NCBI GenBank assembly: GCA_965218725.1
Contig: CBDCLO010000002.1
Coordinates: 434,001-498,000 of the forward strand
Direction: 5' to 3'
Length of the DNA stretch: 64,000 bases
Origin: WTHC01 sp965218725
Lineage (GTDB): Archaea; Thermoproteota; Nitrososphaeria; Nitrososphaerales; Nitrosopumilaceae
The notes below the pieces were generated by a model, which was given only the letters and a program-made list of their open reading frames with translations, did not search any database and was not told the origin of the DNA. Within the stretch, counting starts at the first letter, position 1. Every line of letters starts with the position of its first letter. Position numbers and translations under genes: made by a program. Positions 18,254 to 27,017 of the stretch are shown in pieces.

Positions 18254-18583
18254 TTATAGTTTGTCCAAGGCAACATCTGCTATTGTATTTCTTTTTGGTC
18301 TTAATATTACAAAATAGTTTTTGTCTGCTCTTTCAATTGAATTTACAACTCTGTATTTTTTTGTATTGATATCGAATTCTACTATGTCTATGTTGTCTAA
18401 AGTTCCTTTTGTGTATATGAATAAGTATACGTCACCAGTAGACTGACTTAATGGAATAAATGCAAATATATGGTTTTTGTACGAGCTTATTGGCATAGTA
18501 TTTTTCATAGGTGGCGCAACTGACGACATATACATAAATATATCCTCAATTGTTTCAAATTCTTCATATTCTATATGCATCAA
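18254..18583 (-). CDS. Conserved-type hypothetical protein
   Basis: A 109-residue soluble protein I do not recognise. It has no membrane segment, no cysteine pairs and a mixed alpha/beta look (HIEYEEFETIEDIFMYM, then several beta-like stretches ending in NYFVILRPKRNTIADVAL). It is convergent with the radical SAM gene, ending 6 bases from its stop. Two adjacent ATG codons mark the start. Confidence 0.65.
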   Translation of the reverse strand: MMHIEYEEFETIEDIFMYMSSVAPPMKNTMPISSYKNHIFAFIPLSQSTGDVYLFIYTKGTLDNIDIVEFDINTKKYRVVNSIERADKNYFVILRPKRNTIADVALDKL

Positions 18584-19016
18584 AAGTATATTATAATAGT
18601 AAGCATATAATAATTTGGGTATTTTCTAATTTAGTATTTACAAAACAATTTATTTGTGTATAAACTTGGTGTGGACTTCACAATTAAGTAAATGTTAGGT
18701 AGTTATTTCTATGCTACCATTTAACATATAATTACAAAAATAATTGGTATCATGCATACTGATAAATTATTTAATTATACAATATGTAACTATAATACCA
18801 TTTATAATACTAATAATTTTTTTATTATTGTAATTCATAATATAGTATAGACAAATTGTATGTAATATACTTTAGACTATTATAATGTATTATGCATAAA
18901 TATAAAAAAAACTGATTATATACACAATTTATTTAGTTGATTACATAAAATCATATGTATTATTGGTTAAATTGATATATACACAATGTTACTTTTTAGT
19001 GAATGTATAAGAAGAA
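18584..19016. other. 433-base spacer, no gene seen
   Basis: An A+T-rich stretch between the small hypothetical gene and topoisomerase IB. It has stops in all frames, no tRNA-like fold and no repeats. It probably holds the promoters of both divergent flanking genes. Confidence 0.5.
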
Positions 19017-20561
19017 ATGATATGGAAAACACTACGGCATAATGGAATAATGTTTATTCCGCCTTTTGAATCACGTGGGGTATTAATTAAAATAAAAAAA
19101 GAGAGCTATAAGATTGATTTACAGCAAGAAGAAATGATATATCAGTGGGCTAAGAAGAAAGATACAAAATATGTTCAAGATCTAATATTCCAAAAAAATT
19201 TTGTACGTGACTTTATTAATACATTACATAAAAAGTTTAGATCCATGTCTTATTCTGATATTGATTTTACACATGCAAATTACATAGTAGACAAAGAAAA
19301 AAGAATAAGAGAGTCTATGACAAAAGAAGAGAAAAAAAATATGTCATTAAAAAGAAAAAAGGATCGTGAAGAAATAAAAAAAAAATACGGAATAGCCATT
19401 GTGGATGGAAAAGAAGTAGAAATTGCGAATTATATGATGGAGCCTCCTGGCATATTTATTGGAAGAGGAAAACATCCATTAAGGGGAAAATGGAAACCAA
19501 GAACTACATCAAAATCTGTCACATTAAATCTTGATAAACATGCTATAATACCAAAAGGAAAATGGAACAGAATAATGCATGACAATAATTCTATGTGGAT
19601 AGCTAGCTGGAAGGATTTTATAACTAAAAAAATGAAATATGTATGGTTATCAGATACATCAAAAATAAAACAGGATATGGAGAAAACAAAGTACAATAAG
19701 GCAGCACAATTATCTCTACAAATCAATAAGATAAAGAAATTACTTGCAACAGATATGAAAAGCAATAATATTATGAATAAAAAGATTTCTACTGTATGCT
19801 ATTTAATATATAGAACTGCTATGAGAGTAGGTGATGAGAAAGATCCTAACGAAACTGATACTGTTGGAGCTACTACTCTAAGAAAGGAGCATATAAGATT
19901 AATAAGCAATAAAATAGAATTCAATTTTTTAGGGAAAGACAGTGTAAGATGGAAGAAATCAATTTTGATTATAGATTCATGTGACAAGTTGCTCTATAAT
20001 AATTTAAATAAATTAATAGCAAATAAAAAATCTAATGAGGAGATTTTTCATGGAATCTCATCTAGGCATGTAAATGCATATTATTCTAGTATAGTCAATG
20101 GTCTTACAGCTAAAGTATTTAGGACATACATTGCGACAAAGATTGTTAAAAAGTATTTGAAAACATATAATATGAAATCAGATCCTATCTATGTAAAGCT
20201 GTATCATGCAAAGTTAGCTAATTTAGATGCAGCAAAAATGTGTAATCATAAGAAAACGGTTCCAAAAACATTTGAAAAATCACTACAAAAAAAGAGGGAA
20301 ACATTGGAAAATATTAGAAAAGCTGAACCAAAAACTAAAAAACAAGAAGAAAGAAACAACATAAAAAAAGAGAAGCTAGAAATTGCAATAGAGTTACTAA
20401 CAAAAACTAAGAACTACAATCTAGTAACTTCATTGCGTAATTATATCGATCCCAGAGTTTATAAATCATGGGCAGACGAAGTATCCATAAATTGGGAAAA
20501 AATATATTCAAAATCATTACAAAAAAAATTTTTGTGGGTAAGAGACACTTCAATGAAATAA
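19017..20561 (+). CDS. topIB: DNA topoisomerase IB (eukaryote type)
   Basis: A 514-residue type IB topoisomerase, the kind found in eukaryotes and in Thaumarchaeota but not in most other archaea. It relaxes supercoils through a 3'-phosphotyrosine link. The catalytic residues are visible: R270 (YRTAMRVGDEKD), K307 (FLGKDSVRW), R369 (LTAKVFRTYIAT), H411 (MCNHKKTVPKTFEKS) and the nucleophile Y476 (LRNYIDPRVYKSW). The core begins near residue 10 (NGIMFIPPFESRGV), and a coiled-coil linker spans ~415-460. It is a single gene without the long charged N-terminal tail of eukaryotic enzymes. The gene is followed by tRNA(CAU). Confidence 0.95.
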   Translation: MIWKTLRHNGIMFIPPFESRGVLIKIKKESYKIDLQQEEMIYQWAKKKDTKYVQDLIFQKNFVRDFINTLHKKFRSMSYSDIDFTHANYIVDKEKRIRESMTKEEKKNMSLKRKKDREEIKKKYGIAIVDGKEVEIANYMMEPPGIFIGRGKHPLRGKWKPRTTSKSVTLNLDKHAIIPKGKWNRIMHDNNSMWIASWKDFITKKMKYVWLSDTSKIKQDMEKTKYNKAAQLSLQINKIKKLLATDMKSNNIMNKKISTVCYLIYRTAMRVGDEKDPNETDTVGATTLRKEHIRLISNKIEFNFLGKDSVRWKKSILIIDSCDKLLYNNLNKLIANKKSNEEIFHGISSRHVNAYYSSIVNGLTAKVFRTYIATKIVKKYLKTYNMKSDPIYVKLYHAKLANLDAAKMCNHKKTVPKTFEKSLQKKRETLENIRKAEPKTKKQEERNNIKKEKLEIAIELLTKTKNYNLVTSLRNYIDPRVYKSWADEVSINWEKIYSKSLQKKFLWVRDTSMK

Positions 20562-20615
20562 TAACTAAAATATCTCAGAATCATTTAATTGTTTAAAAAA
20601 ATAGATTCGTATTGT

Positions 20616-20704
20616 GCCGGAGTGGCTCAGCTTGGTCAAGAGTGCCAGAAATAATGGCAATACTCATAATCTGGAGGTCGTGGGTTCAAAGCCCATCTCC
20701 GGCA
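20616..20704 (+). tRNA. tRNA with CAU anticodon (probably elongator Met), with intron
   Basis: The acceptor GCCGGAG pairs with CTCCGGC (20697-20703), with discriminator A at 20704. The T stem GTGGG/CCCAT and loop TTCAAAG fit. The anticodon stem CCAGA (20645-20649) pairs with TCTGG (20670-20674), and the loop is CTCATAA with anticodon CAT at 20665-20667. A 13-base insert at about 20650-20662 must be removed. No 3' CCA is encoded. Elongator methionine is preferred over Ile2(CAU) or initiator from the general shape, but this is not certain. Confidence 0.85.
20650..20662 (+). other. tRNA intron at a non-canonical position 5' of the anticodon
   Basis: The 13 bases AATAATGGCAATA separate the 5' half of the anticodon stem from the loop, near position 30/31 or 31/32 rather than the usual 37/38. 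GAGT-GCCA before the insert can pair with TGGC and ACTC after it. This leaves 3-base bulges GAA and AAT, which is a bulge-helix-bulge site for the archaeal splicing endonuclease. The exact cut may shift by a base because of repeated A residues. Confidence 0.7.
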
Positions 20705-20829
20705 TAACAAAATATCTAATTGCACTATATAACAACAATATTTTGTATTAATAGTAATATATTATTTACATACTGATTTCTATAGAATGTAGTTAAATAT
20801 TAAATCTAGTTTTTTATATATACAGTACA

Positions 20830-22035
20830 ATGGATGAATTTAAAGAATTTACTGAATCACTAATGGATCAATTATCAGTAGAAACAAAAGAAGAAAAAGA
20901 AATTACAGAATTATCAGATAAGATAGATGGAAATACTGACTTCATAATAAAATTTGATGATTTAAAATATATAGCAAATAAAATATTTGTTGAGATGGTA
21001 GAGAAAGTAAATAAGTTTACAGGGATACCTGTTTCATCTAAAATAAGATTAAAATGTATTGGTTTAGAAGAATTCAAAATATTAAAAGGCAAAAAAGTTT
21101 TTCCTTCTAAAAACTCTGTAGTGTTTGTTGATAATTTATTTCATGCAATATCTGAAAATAACTTTAATGAAATAACAAAGATCATAAGAAGTGATATATC
21201 TAAATTCTTAGTATATTCTACTTATGCAAAGTCATATATCTCAAAGATTACTACAACATACGGTGATTACTACAATTATAATATATATTTAAATGAATTC
21301 ATACTTGAAAAATATCCTAAGATAATATTATATAAGTACGGAAAACCATATAACTCAAAATTTAAAATTGTGAGGTCTGGATATATTGGTGCTTTAAAAA
21401 CTATAATTGTGGAAGAACTAGTTTATTCTATTCAGGAAAAAATACAAACAATAAATAAAACAATAGTTAGTGACATAAATTCTATTAATGAAGAACTCGC
21501 AATGATAATTTTGGACTTGGATGATGATAAGGTATCAATGCTATCAAAATATTTAAAATTAGAAACAGTACCAAATGAATTTCCAATTGCAAAAAGAGCT
21601 AATTTATTTTTCACATTAGATCCATATAATTTCACAACAAATACTTTAGGCCATAACATCACTGAATTTACAAAAATAGAGATGGATTCCAATTTAGATT
21701 CAATGCTACCACAGTTAATTACCATATATAAAAAATGGTTAGAATTGATTCGAATTCAACATGTTATATTTAGCATCATGGGTAACATATCAGAATTTTC
21801 TGTATGTAGTATTTTAAAAAAAGACAAAAATTTTCACGATTACATTACTATTTTCGTTGGAACTGATGTATCATCATATCAAACAAAAAAAACAACTTGT
21901 AAAACATTCATAGAAACTATTTTTAATAGGTTTGGTAGAAATTCATTCAAGATATTAATGGAACAGATTCCAACTATAAAAGAATTAAATGAACCAGGAC
22001 TGTATATCAACAAAATAAAACATAATGGTGTATAA
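20830..22035 (+). CDS. Hypothetical protein, 401 residues
   Basis: I do not recognise a family. The protein is soluble, with an acidic N-terminal segment (EFTESLMDQLSVETKEEKEI) followed by a mixed alpha/beta body. VEELVYSIQEKIQTINKT (~residues 197-214) resembles the helix that carries a metal site in some peptidases but lacks the HExxH pair. Its 3' end overlaps the broken SirB1-type gene by 11 bases, which suggests the two once formed an operon. Confidence 0.75.
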   Translation: MDEFKEFTESLMDQLSVETKEEKEITELSDKIDGNTDFIIKFDDLKYIANKIFVEMVEKVNKFTGIPVSSKIRLKCIGLEEFKILKGKKVFPSKNSVVFVDNLFHAISENNFNEITKIIRSDISKFLVYSTYAKSYISKITTTYGDYYNYNIYLNEFILEKYPKIILYKYGKPYNSKFKIVRSGYIGALKTIIVEELVYSIQEKIQTINKTIVSDINSINEELAMIILDLDDDKVSMLSKYLKLETVPNEFPIAKRANLFFTLDPYNFTTNTLGHNITEFTKIEMDSNLDSMLPQLITIYKKWLELIRIQHVIFSIMGNISEFSVCSILKKDKNFHDYITIFVGTDVSSYQTKKTTCKTFIETIFNRFGRNSFKILMEQIPTIKELNEPGLYINKIKHNGV

Positions 22036-22815
22036 ATTTCGTCATATAATTAATGAATGGAAGACATTTGCAAATAATTATAAATATAATCTAGTAGAAA
22101 AATGTTTGAAGCTTTCTCAAATTTTAGCATATCAAGAACTAGATATATCAACATACATTGAAAAAATTAATAATATTACAAAATCGGTAGACATTGGGAT
22201 ATGCAAAACTACAAATCCATTAAATCACATATCAATATTAAATAAATGTATATTCTACGATTATGAATTAAAAGGAAATGTTACAGATTACTACAATCCA
22301 AAGAATAATTTTCTTAATTGTGTGATAGATAAAAAAATGGAACTCCAGTAACGTTATCTGTAATATATTGTGAGATTGCAAAACAACCCTGATTTAATTT
22401 TAAGATAGTTGAATTTCCAAATTATGTAGTTATTAAATACAATGGGAAATTATTAACAGTTAATAATTTAATTAAAATTACAACAACAAATCATGTAAAT
22501 GGTATTAGTCTAGTGCATAAAATCAGTGTATTTGATCAAATTGATATTTTAATTATATTGCTACATAATTTAAAAGAATTGTATATCAAATCATATTTGC
22601 ATAATTATGCTGTATATTGCATTGATATGATTTTAGCACTTAGACCAAATTCACCAATTGACGTTAGAGATAAAGGTATTTCAGAAGAGATGTTATCAAA
22701 CCGTCACAATTCACTAATTTTACTAAAATATTATCTAGAGTTAGAACCTGATGCACATGACATAGATTATATAATAGAATTAATGAGGGACATGCGAGAA
22801 AAAATTAGTCTATAA
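22025..22815 (+). pseudogene. SirB1-type transglutaminase-like/TPR protein, broken by a frameshift and a stop
   Basis: Two reading frames together spell one SirB1-family protein. The first (22025-22351) has AYQELDISTYIEKINNI and LKGNVTDYYNPKNNFLN, then loses frame at the A7 run 22331-22337. The family sequence resumes one frame over at 22342 (TPVTLSVIYCEIAKQ), meets an in-frame TGA at 22390-22392, and continues (FKIVEFPNYVVIKYNGKLL) into the segment ending 22815. That last part shows the C-terminal helical repeats (LHNLKELYIKS, LKYYLELEPDA). The central part is also shorter than usual. Two separate defects suggest real decay; a single sequencing error would not explain both. Confidence 0.8.
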
Positions 22816-22978
22816 TTGATACAATGTCTTTACCTTTTTTTATCATAGAAACTTCATGTCGTGCAATTTTATTTCGTAATGCTTTTTTTAATACGTCAAC
22901 TTCATTTCTTAATACTGCAACTTCGTCCTCTAGTTGCTCTACTCTATCATATATAGTTTCTGAGTTATGAGAACTCAT
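22805..22978 (-). CDS. Small coiled-coil protein
   Basis: A 57-residue protein, rich in charged heptads (YDRVEQLEDEVAVLRNEVDV, then LKKALRNKIARH), that should form a coiled coil. The start is ATG, and a T-rich TATA-like stretch lies upstream. It overlaps the end of the SirB1-type pseudogene by 11 bases on the opposite strand. The function is unknown. The regular heptad pattern argues against a chance frame. Confidence 0.6.
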   Translation of the reverse strand: MSSHNSETIYDRVEQLEDEVAVLRNEVDVLKKALRNKIARHEVSMIKKGKDIVSIID

Positions 22979-23023
22979 AGAATTGAGAAAATAAACAAAA
23001 CATAAAAAGTTTTGGTAGTTATT

Positions 23024-23188
23024 TTACAATTCAAACTCTTGATTACATGAATGACACCTTGCTTTTTCATGTCCTATTTGCCCAATAATAAATATTTTTC
23101 CTATAGTTTTGCATAATGCACACATACCTGTTGTAATATTCTTAGGAGTGGTTTTGACTATCTTTTGTGATCTTCTTCTCCTTCCCAT
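23024..23188 (-). CDS. Small zinc-ribbon protein, possibly Elf1-like
   Basis: A 54-residue protein starting MGRRRRSQKIVK with two CxxC pairs (C23/C26 in CALC and C45/C48 in CHSC). A basic N terminus followed by a zinc ribbon is the layout of archaeal Elf1-like transcription elongation factors, but the match is only in layout. It is transcribed towards the coiled-coil gene on the same strand, 45 bases away, and lies just downstream of tRNA-Ser. Confidence 0.6.
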   Translation of the reverse strand: MGRRRRSQKIVKTTPKNITTGMCALCKTIGKIFIIGQIGHEKARCHSCNQEFEL

Positions 23189-23229
23189 TGCTAGATTATA
23201 TCATAGTGTACTATTAAATTTATTTTTAT

Positions 23230-23316
23230 TGGCGCGGAGAGAGGGATTTGAACCCACGCATTCGTTAGAATATGGGATTAGCAATCCCACGCCTTACCAA
23301 GCTAGGCAATCTCCGC
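23230..23316 (-). tRNA. tRNA-Ser (anticodon GCU)
   Basis: On the minus strand, acceptor GCGGAGA pairs with TCTCCGC. The anticodon stem TGGGA/TCCCA closes the loop TTGCTAA with anticodon GCT. A long variable arm (ATTC-TAAC-GAAT) marks a class II serine tRNA. After the G discriminator (23233) the genome reads CCA (23232-23230), so the 3' CCA appears to be encoded. The T stem has one U-U mismatch. Confidence 0.9.
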
Positions 23317-23524
23317 TTACAAAGTATAATCAGTAGCTCAATAAAGTTATTTTTAAAAATAATGATGATAACACAATAAATTAAAAAATAGCTAATATAT
23401 AAAGCAACTGTAACACATACTAATTTGCTTTATAATATACTGCTTTTATGAAATTTTTGACATGTTTTAGTATGATGCATTAATCATCATAAAATTAATA
23501 TATTAGAGAAATGATCCATTCTTT

Positions 23525-24550
23525 TTGACAAAGGCTGCTGTAATACGTGGTGATGGTGTTGGGCCAGAGCTTGTTGCCTCAATGGTAAATGTTTTAAAAT
23601 CTTGTAATACTGAAGTTGAGTTAATTTTATGCGATGCGGGATCTGAGTATTGGAATGAACATGGAGGCGATACGTATATTCCATATTCTACAAACAGAAT
23701 AATGGAAGAGTGCAATGCATGTTATAAAGGTCCAACTACAACAAATCCAGATCCAGCTGCACCAAGAAGTGTAGCAGTAACAACAAGGCAGAAATTCAAT
23801 TTACATACAAACATAAGACCAATAAAGACATATGAAAGGTTATCGTCTGGAAAAATTTTAGATTTTGTATGCTTTAGGGAAGCTACAGAAGGTCTTTATT
23901 CAGGAATTGAATTTGAAATAACAGGTGATATAGCTATTGCGATTAGAAAAATCACGCGTAAAAGTTGTAGTAAACTAGTAACAGCTGCATTATCATGGGC
24001 AAAAAAAAACAACATAAAAAAAATAATAGGAATAACTAAACGAAATATACTTAAAAAAACTGATGGTATATTTTGGAGTGAATTACAAAAAATTGAAAGT
24101 TTTGATCCGCATATAGTAGTTGAAGAATACTACATAGATAACATGACACAGCAATTAGTAAAAAATCCTGAACGATTTAATGGATCAATATTAATAGGCA
24201 CAAATCTGTTTATGGATATAATATCAGAATGTGCATCTGGCAACATAGGATCAATTGGAAATGTATATTCTGCAAACATGGGTGAAGCCTATGCTATGTT
24301 TGAACCTGCACATGGAAGTGTACCTAAATATAAAGGAATGGACAAGGTGAATCCTACTGCAGCTATATTATCTGGTGCATGGATGGCAGAATATTTAGGA
24401 GAATATGAGATAAAAAATGCAGTCTTTAGTGCTACAAAAGACGTTATTAATGAAGGGAAATATGTAACATATGATATTGGAGGGAATGCTAAAACAAGTC
24501 AAATGACTGAAGCAATTTCTAAAAAAGCCCAAAATATATTAAGAAAATAG
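23525..24550 (+). CDS. Isocitrate/isopropylmalate dehydrogenase family enzyme
   Basis: A 341-residue beta-decarboxylating dehydrogenase. The cofactor start AAVIRGDGVGPELV, the substrate arginines around TNIRPIKTY and CFREATEGLYSG, and the C-terminal FEPAHGSVPKYKGMDKVNPT are all present. The usual catalytic aspartate motif is less typical (GTNLFMDIISECASGNIGS instead of TNLYGDILSDEAA). Isocitrate dehydrogenase of the TCA cycle is the likely role; 3-isopropylmalate or homoisocitrate specificity cannot be excluded by eye. The start is TTG. Confidence 0.85.
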   Translation: MTKAAVIRGDGVGPELVASMVNVLKSCNTEVELILCDAGSEYWNEHGGDTYIPYSTNRIMEECNACYKGPTTTNPDPAAPRSVAVTTRQKFNLHTNIRPIKTYERLSSGKILDFVCFREATEGLYSGIEFEITGDIAIAIRKITRKSCSKLVTAALSWAKKNNIKKIIGITKRNILKKTDGIFWSELQKIESFDPHIVVEEYYIDNMTQQLVKNPERFNGSILIGTNLFMDIISECASGNIGSIGNVYSANMGEAYAMFEPAHGSVPKYKGMDKVNPTAAILSGAWMAEYLGEYEIKNAVFSATKDVINEGKYVTYDIGGNAKTSQMTEAISKKAQNILRK

Positions 24551-24582
24551 AAATTAAGTAACAGGCACAGCTTGTATTAACA

Positions 24583-25089
24583 TCAATTCTTCAAAAAAAA
24601 GTTTTTTTTTGATATTATATCAATTTCAAAACCAAATGATTTTACTGTACTCAACAGTATTTTATAATTTGATAGTGATGACGTAAGAAATAGGAGTTTT
24701 CCTGTTTGTTTTATACAGTTCCTGGTGGATTTTATTATTTTAAGAGGGATTTCTAATCCTTGTTTACCACCATCTGTTGTCAAATCAATGATTTTTTCTG
24801 ATGGTAGATAAGGTGGATTACATATGACTAGATCAAATTTGTATAAAAATGCACTGGCACCATCACAACATATACGATTACTTGGTTTTGGATCACATGA
24901 CTTTAAAGTGTTAAAATTAATATCTGAAGCTACAACAAAAGAAAAATTATGTAAAAGAACCCATGCTAAATATCCTGAACCAGTTCCTATATCTAATGCA
25001 CTTTCACCGTACTCTTTTTTTAAGTTGTCAGCAAAGAAAAAAGTATCATCAGATACTCGATAATAATCACTATCCAATCTGTTTTGCAA
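24583..25089 (-). CDS. HemK/PrmC-type release-factor glutamine methyltransferase (C-terminal frame likely shifted)
   Basis: A 168-residue methyltransferase with SAM motif ALDIGTGSGYLAW and the NPPY catalytic motif (LVICNPPYLPSEK). Archaeal members methylate a glutamine of the translation release factor with a Trm112 partner. The frame ends abruptly as NFFLKN. One extra T in the T8 run (complement of A at 24593-24600) would instead continue as FFFEELMLIQAVPVT, stopping at 24554-24556, and the FFEEL ending is typical of the family. A one-base indel, real or an error, is therefore likely. It overlaps ksgA by 20 bases. Confidence 0.85.
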   Translation of the reverse strand: MQNRLDSDYYRVSDDTFFFADNLKKEYGESALDIGTGSGYLAWVLLHNFSFVVASDINFNTLKSCDPKPSNRICCDGASAFLYKFDLVICNPPYLPSEKIIDLTTDGGKQGLEIPLKIIKSTRNCIKQTGKLLFLTSSLSNYKILLSTVKSFGFEIDIISKKNFFLKN

Positions 25090-25777
25090 TACTAATTATT
25101 TCATCACTATTCAAATTTTCAAGTCTAGTGTATTTAGTATATTTTTGATCTGAGCCATTAAACTTGAATTTTTTAGTGATATTATGTAAATATTTTCGTT
25201 TATAAGAAAAAATTCTATTTATTGTTTCGATAAGATTTTTAGAAACAGTTTTTTTTTGTGTCAGTTTTATTAACATGGAATCAACACTTGGTAATGGAAA
25301 AAAATATCGTCTATTTACATTCATTATGCATTCTATACGTAACGCATGATCTACTAACACAGATACAGCTTTTCTATTTTTATACATTAAAAGTTTATTA
25401 GCAAATTCTTTTTGCACCATAATTATTGCATGTGAAAATTTTTTTTGCATTAACCACTCCATAGCTTTTCTACTCTTTGAGTATGGAATATTTGATACAA
25501 AAATAGTAAATTTATAATTATTTTTAAAACCATCTTCATTTTTTAATATTAGGTTATCTAAATGTGAAAAGTTGAATTTTGTAGAAGTATAAAGTCTAGT
25601 ATCCAACTCTATAGAAATTACTTTTTTTGCTTTTTTACAAAGTAATGGTAATAATACACCAGTACCAGTACCTATCTCTAATACAATATCATTTTTTTGT
25701 ATATTTGCTGCAAAAATAATAGATTCTACAATTACACTAGAAATTAAAAAATGCTGTCCCAAATAATTACTTTTCAT
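25070..25777 (-). CDS. rsmA: 16S rRNA adenine dimethyltransferase (KsgA/Dim1)
   Basis: A 235-residue enzyme that dimethylates two adjacent adenosines near the 3' end of 16S rRNA. It opens with LGQHFLISSVIVESII. SAM motif I is VLEIGTGTGVLLPLL, the acidic ribose-binding residue is in ISIELD, and the catalytic motif is NIPY (usually NLPY). It is slightly short at the C terminus. It overlaps the DUF655 gene by 4 bases and hemK by 20, in the conserved archaeal run L21e-RpoF-DUF655-KsgA-HemK. Confidence 0.94.
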   Translation of the reverse strand: MKSNYLGQHFLISSVIVESIIFAANIQKNDIVLEIGTGTGVLLPLLCKKAKKVISIELDTRLYTSTKFNFSHLDNLILKNEDGFKNNYKFTIFVSNIPYSKSRKAMEWLMQKKFSHAIIMVQKEFANKLLMYKNRKAVSVLVDHALRIECIMNVNRRYFFPLPSVDSMLIKLTQKKTVSKNLIETINRIFSYKRKYLHNITKKFKFNGSDQKYTKYTRLENLNSDEIISIAKQIG

Positions 25778-26334
25778 CTTTTGGTAAAAATTGTCATTCT
25801 TGTTTTTCCTGTAATTTCATCAATTATTCTTTTGGTTATATTTTTTATTGGTTCTTTAAATCCAACTCTTTCTTGTAAATCATTAAAATCTATAAATTTT
25901 TTCTTTTTTATTTCTGTCAATATTAATTTCATGTATGTTTTTCCAATACCAGGTATTAATTCCAATGTGTGTATACGTGGTGTCAGTGGGTGTGCATTAT
26001 TTAAATAATCTATAAATTTTTTTTCGTTTTTAGTAACTATTTTTTCAACTATAGATCCAAGTTCATTTTTAGCTGTTACAGAGATCTTATCATAGGTAAT
26101 TTTTCCTAGAACAGAAAGTACTTTGGTCCTACCTTCTTTGCCTATATATATTAATTCACCTATTTCAAAAGTTGTATTAGGCATTCCAAGTATTTCAAGT
26201 AATGTCAGTCTATTCTCTCCTAATGCTGTTATTATTGTACCTTCACGACCAGGCACTGTTGATGATTTTCGTCTTGCTACAAAGTCTAGCACATACGCAT
26301 GTTCCTCATATTTTCTAGCAGTATTTGGCTGCAA
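25774..26334 (-). CDS. DUF655 protein (nucleic-acid binding, helix-hairpin-helix)
   Basis: A 186-residue protein of the archaeal DUF655 family. An N-terminal OB-like barrel (EHAYVLDFVARRK, LTLLEILGMPNTTFEIGE) is followed by a helix-hairpin-helix motif (LELIPGIGKTYMKLIL), as used to bind nucleic acid backbones. Its constant place between RpoF and KsgA suggests a role in rRNA or ribosome biogenesis, which remains unproven. Confidence 0.88.
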   Translation of the reverse strand: MQPNTARKYEEHAYVLDFVARRKSSTVPGREGTIITALGENRLTLLEILGMPNTTFEIGELIYIGKEGRTKVLSVLGKITYDKISVTAKNELGSIVEKIVTKNEKKFIDYLNNAHPLTPRIHTLELIPGIGKTYMKLILTEIKKKKFIDFNDLQERVGFKEPIKNITKRIIDEITGKTRMTIFTKR

Positions 26335-26346
26335 TTTTAGTCTAGC

Positions 26347-26670
26347 TTAGTTGCCTTTAATTATTTTTAATATTTTTTCTAGTGTCTCAGCTAAGATAAG
26401 TTTTTTCCAGCCAAAAGTAAAAGAACGTAACTCAGCTATAGACATAGGTATGATATTTAATAGTTCTGTAGCTTCCTCATCTGTTATTCCACAGTCCTTG
26501 ATTAGTTTTGACTTCATTTTTATTGCTGTATCTAAATTGATTTTAGCAAATTTAGACGCATAATCATATGTCCAACGTTGAATTTGGTCCATGGACTCAA
26601 TATTTGTTTTTCCCAAAATTTCTTTCACTTCTGGAATGGAAATGGTTTGTTTCTTTTTTATTTTTTCCAT
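26347..26670 (-). CDS. rpoF: RNA polymerase subunit Rpo4 (RpoF)
   Basis: A 107-residue homologue of eukaryotic Rpb4. It forms the polymerase stalk with Rpo7, which guides nascent RNA and helps open the promoter. The C-terminal HRDC-like helices (DEEATELLNIIPMSIAELRS) are clear. It sits 2 bases after the L21e gene and 12 bases before the DUF655 gene, as in most archaea. Confidence 0.93.
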   Translation of the reverse strand: MEKIKKKQTISIPEVKEILGKTNIESMDQIQRWTYDYASKFAKINLDTAIKMKSKLIKDCGITDEEATELLNIIPMSIAELRSFTFGWKKLILAETLEKILKIIKGN

Positions 26671-26672
26671 GA

Positions 26673-26972
26673 CTATTCTCCAATTGGTTTAATATGATCT
26701 AATCTTGTGATCAATGTCTTTATTTTGTCACCAATGTTAATGTTTAAAGTAACACCACGCCTTCCTACATTATTAATAACACCTATTTTGCCATGATATC
26801 TTCTATGCGGCATAGATCTATGTTGTCTAGGATCGATCATCACTACTACTTTATCACCTTTATTATACGTCCTAAGTAAAAATGATACTCCACGAATACA
26901 TTTTTTCGTCAATATGGATCTAGATTTATATCTAAATCCATGTGAATGTCCACTAGGCTTTTTAGTTGTCAT
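26673..26972 (-). CDS. rpl21e: Ribosomal protein L21e
   Basis: A 99-residue basic large-subunit protein with SHGFRYKSRSILTKK, then KGDKVVVMIDPRQHRSMPHR and YHGKIGVINNVGRRG, which are diagnostic of L21e. It is the first gene of the minus-strand run into rpoF, DUF655, ksgA and hemK. TATA-like A+T-rich sequence lies before the ATG. Confidence 0.96.
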   Translation of the reverse strand: MTTKKPSGHSHGFRYKSRSILTKKCIRGVSFLLRTYNKGDKVVVMIDPRQHRSMPHRRYHGKIGVINNVGRRGVTLNINIGDKIKTLITRLDHIKPIGE

Positions 26973-27017
26973 ATATATATTTAGTTTTATATTGCACTAT
27001 TTTAATACTTATTTAAT

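Noticed and set aside
22390..22392. TGA in the SirB1-type gene as selenocysteine or readthrough
   Set aside because: The same gene also has a frameshift, and no selenocysteine insertion element or known Sec use in this group supports recoding.
23350..23420. C/D-box sRNA candidate (ATGATGA near 23360)
   Set aside because: No CTGA D box lies at a suitable distance and no terminal stem is visible.
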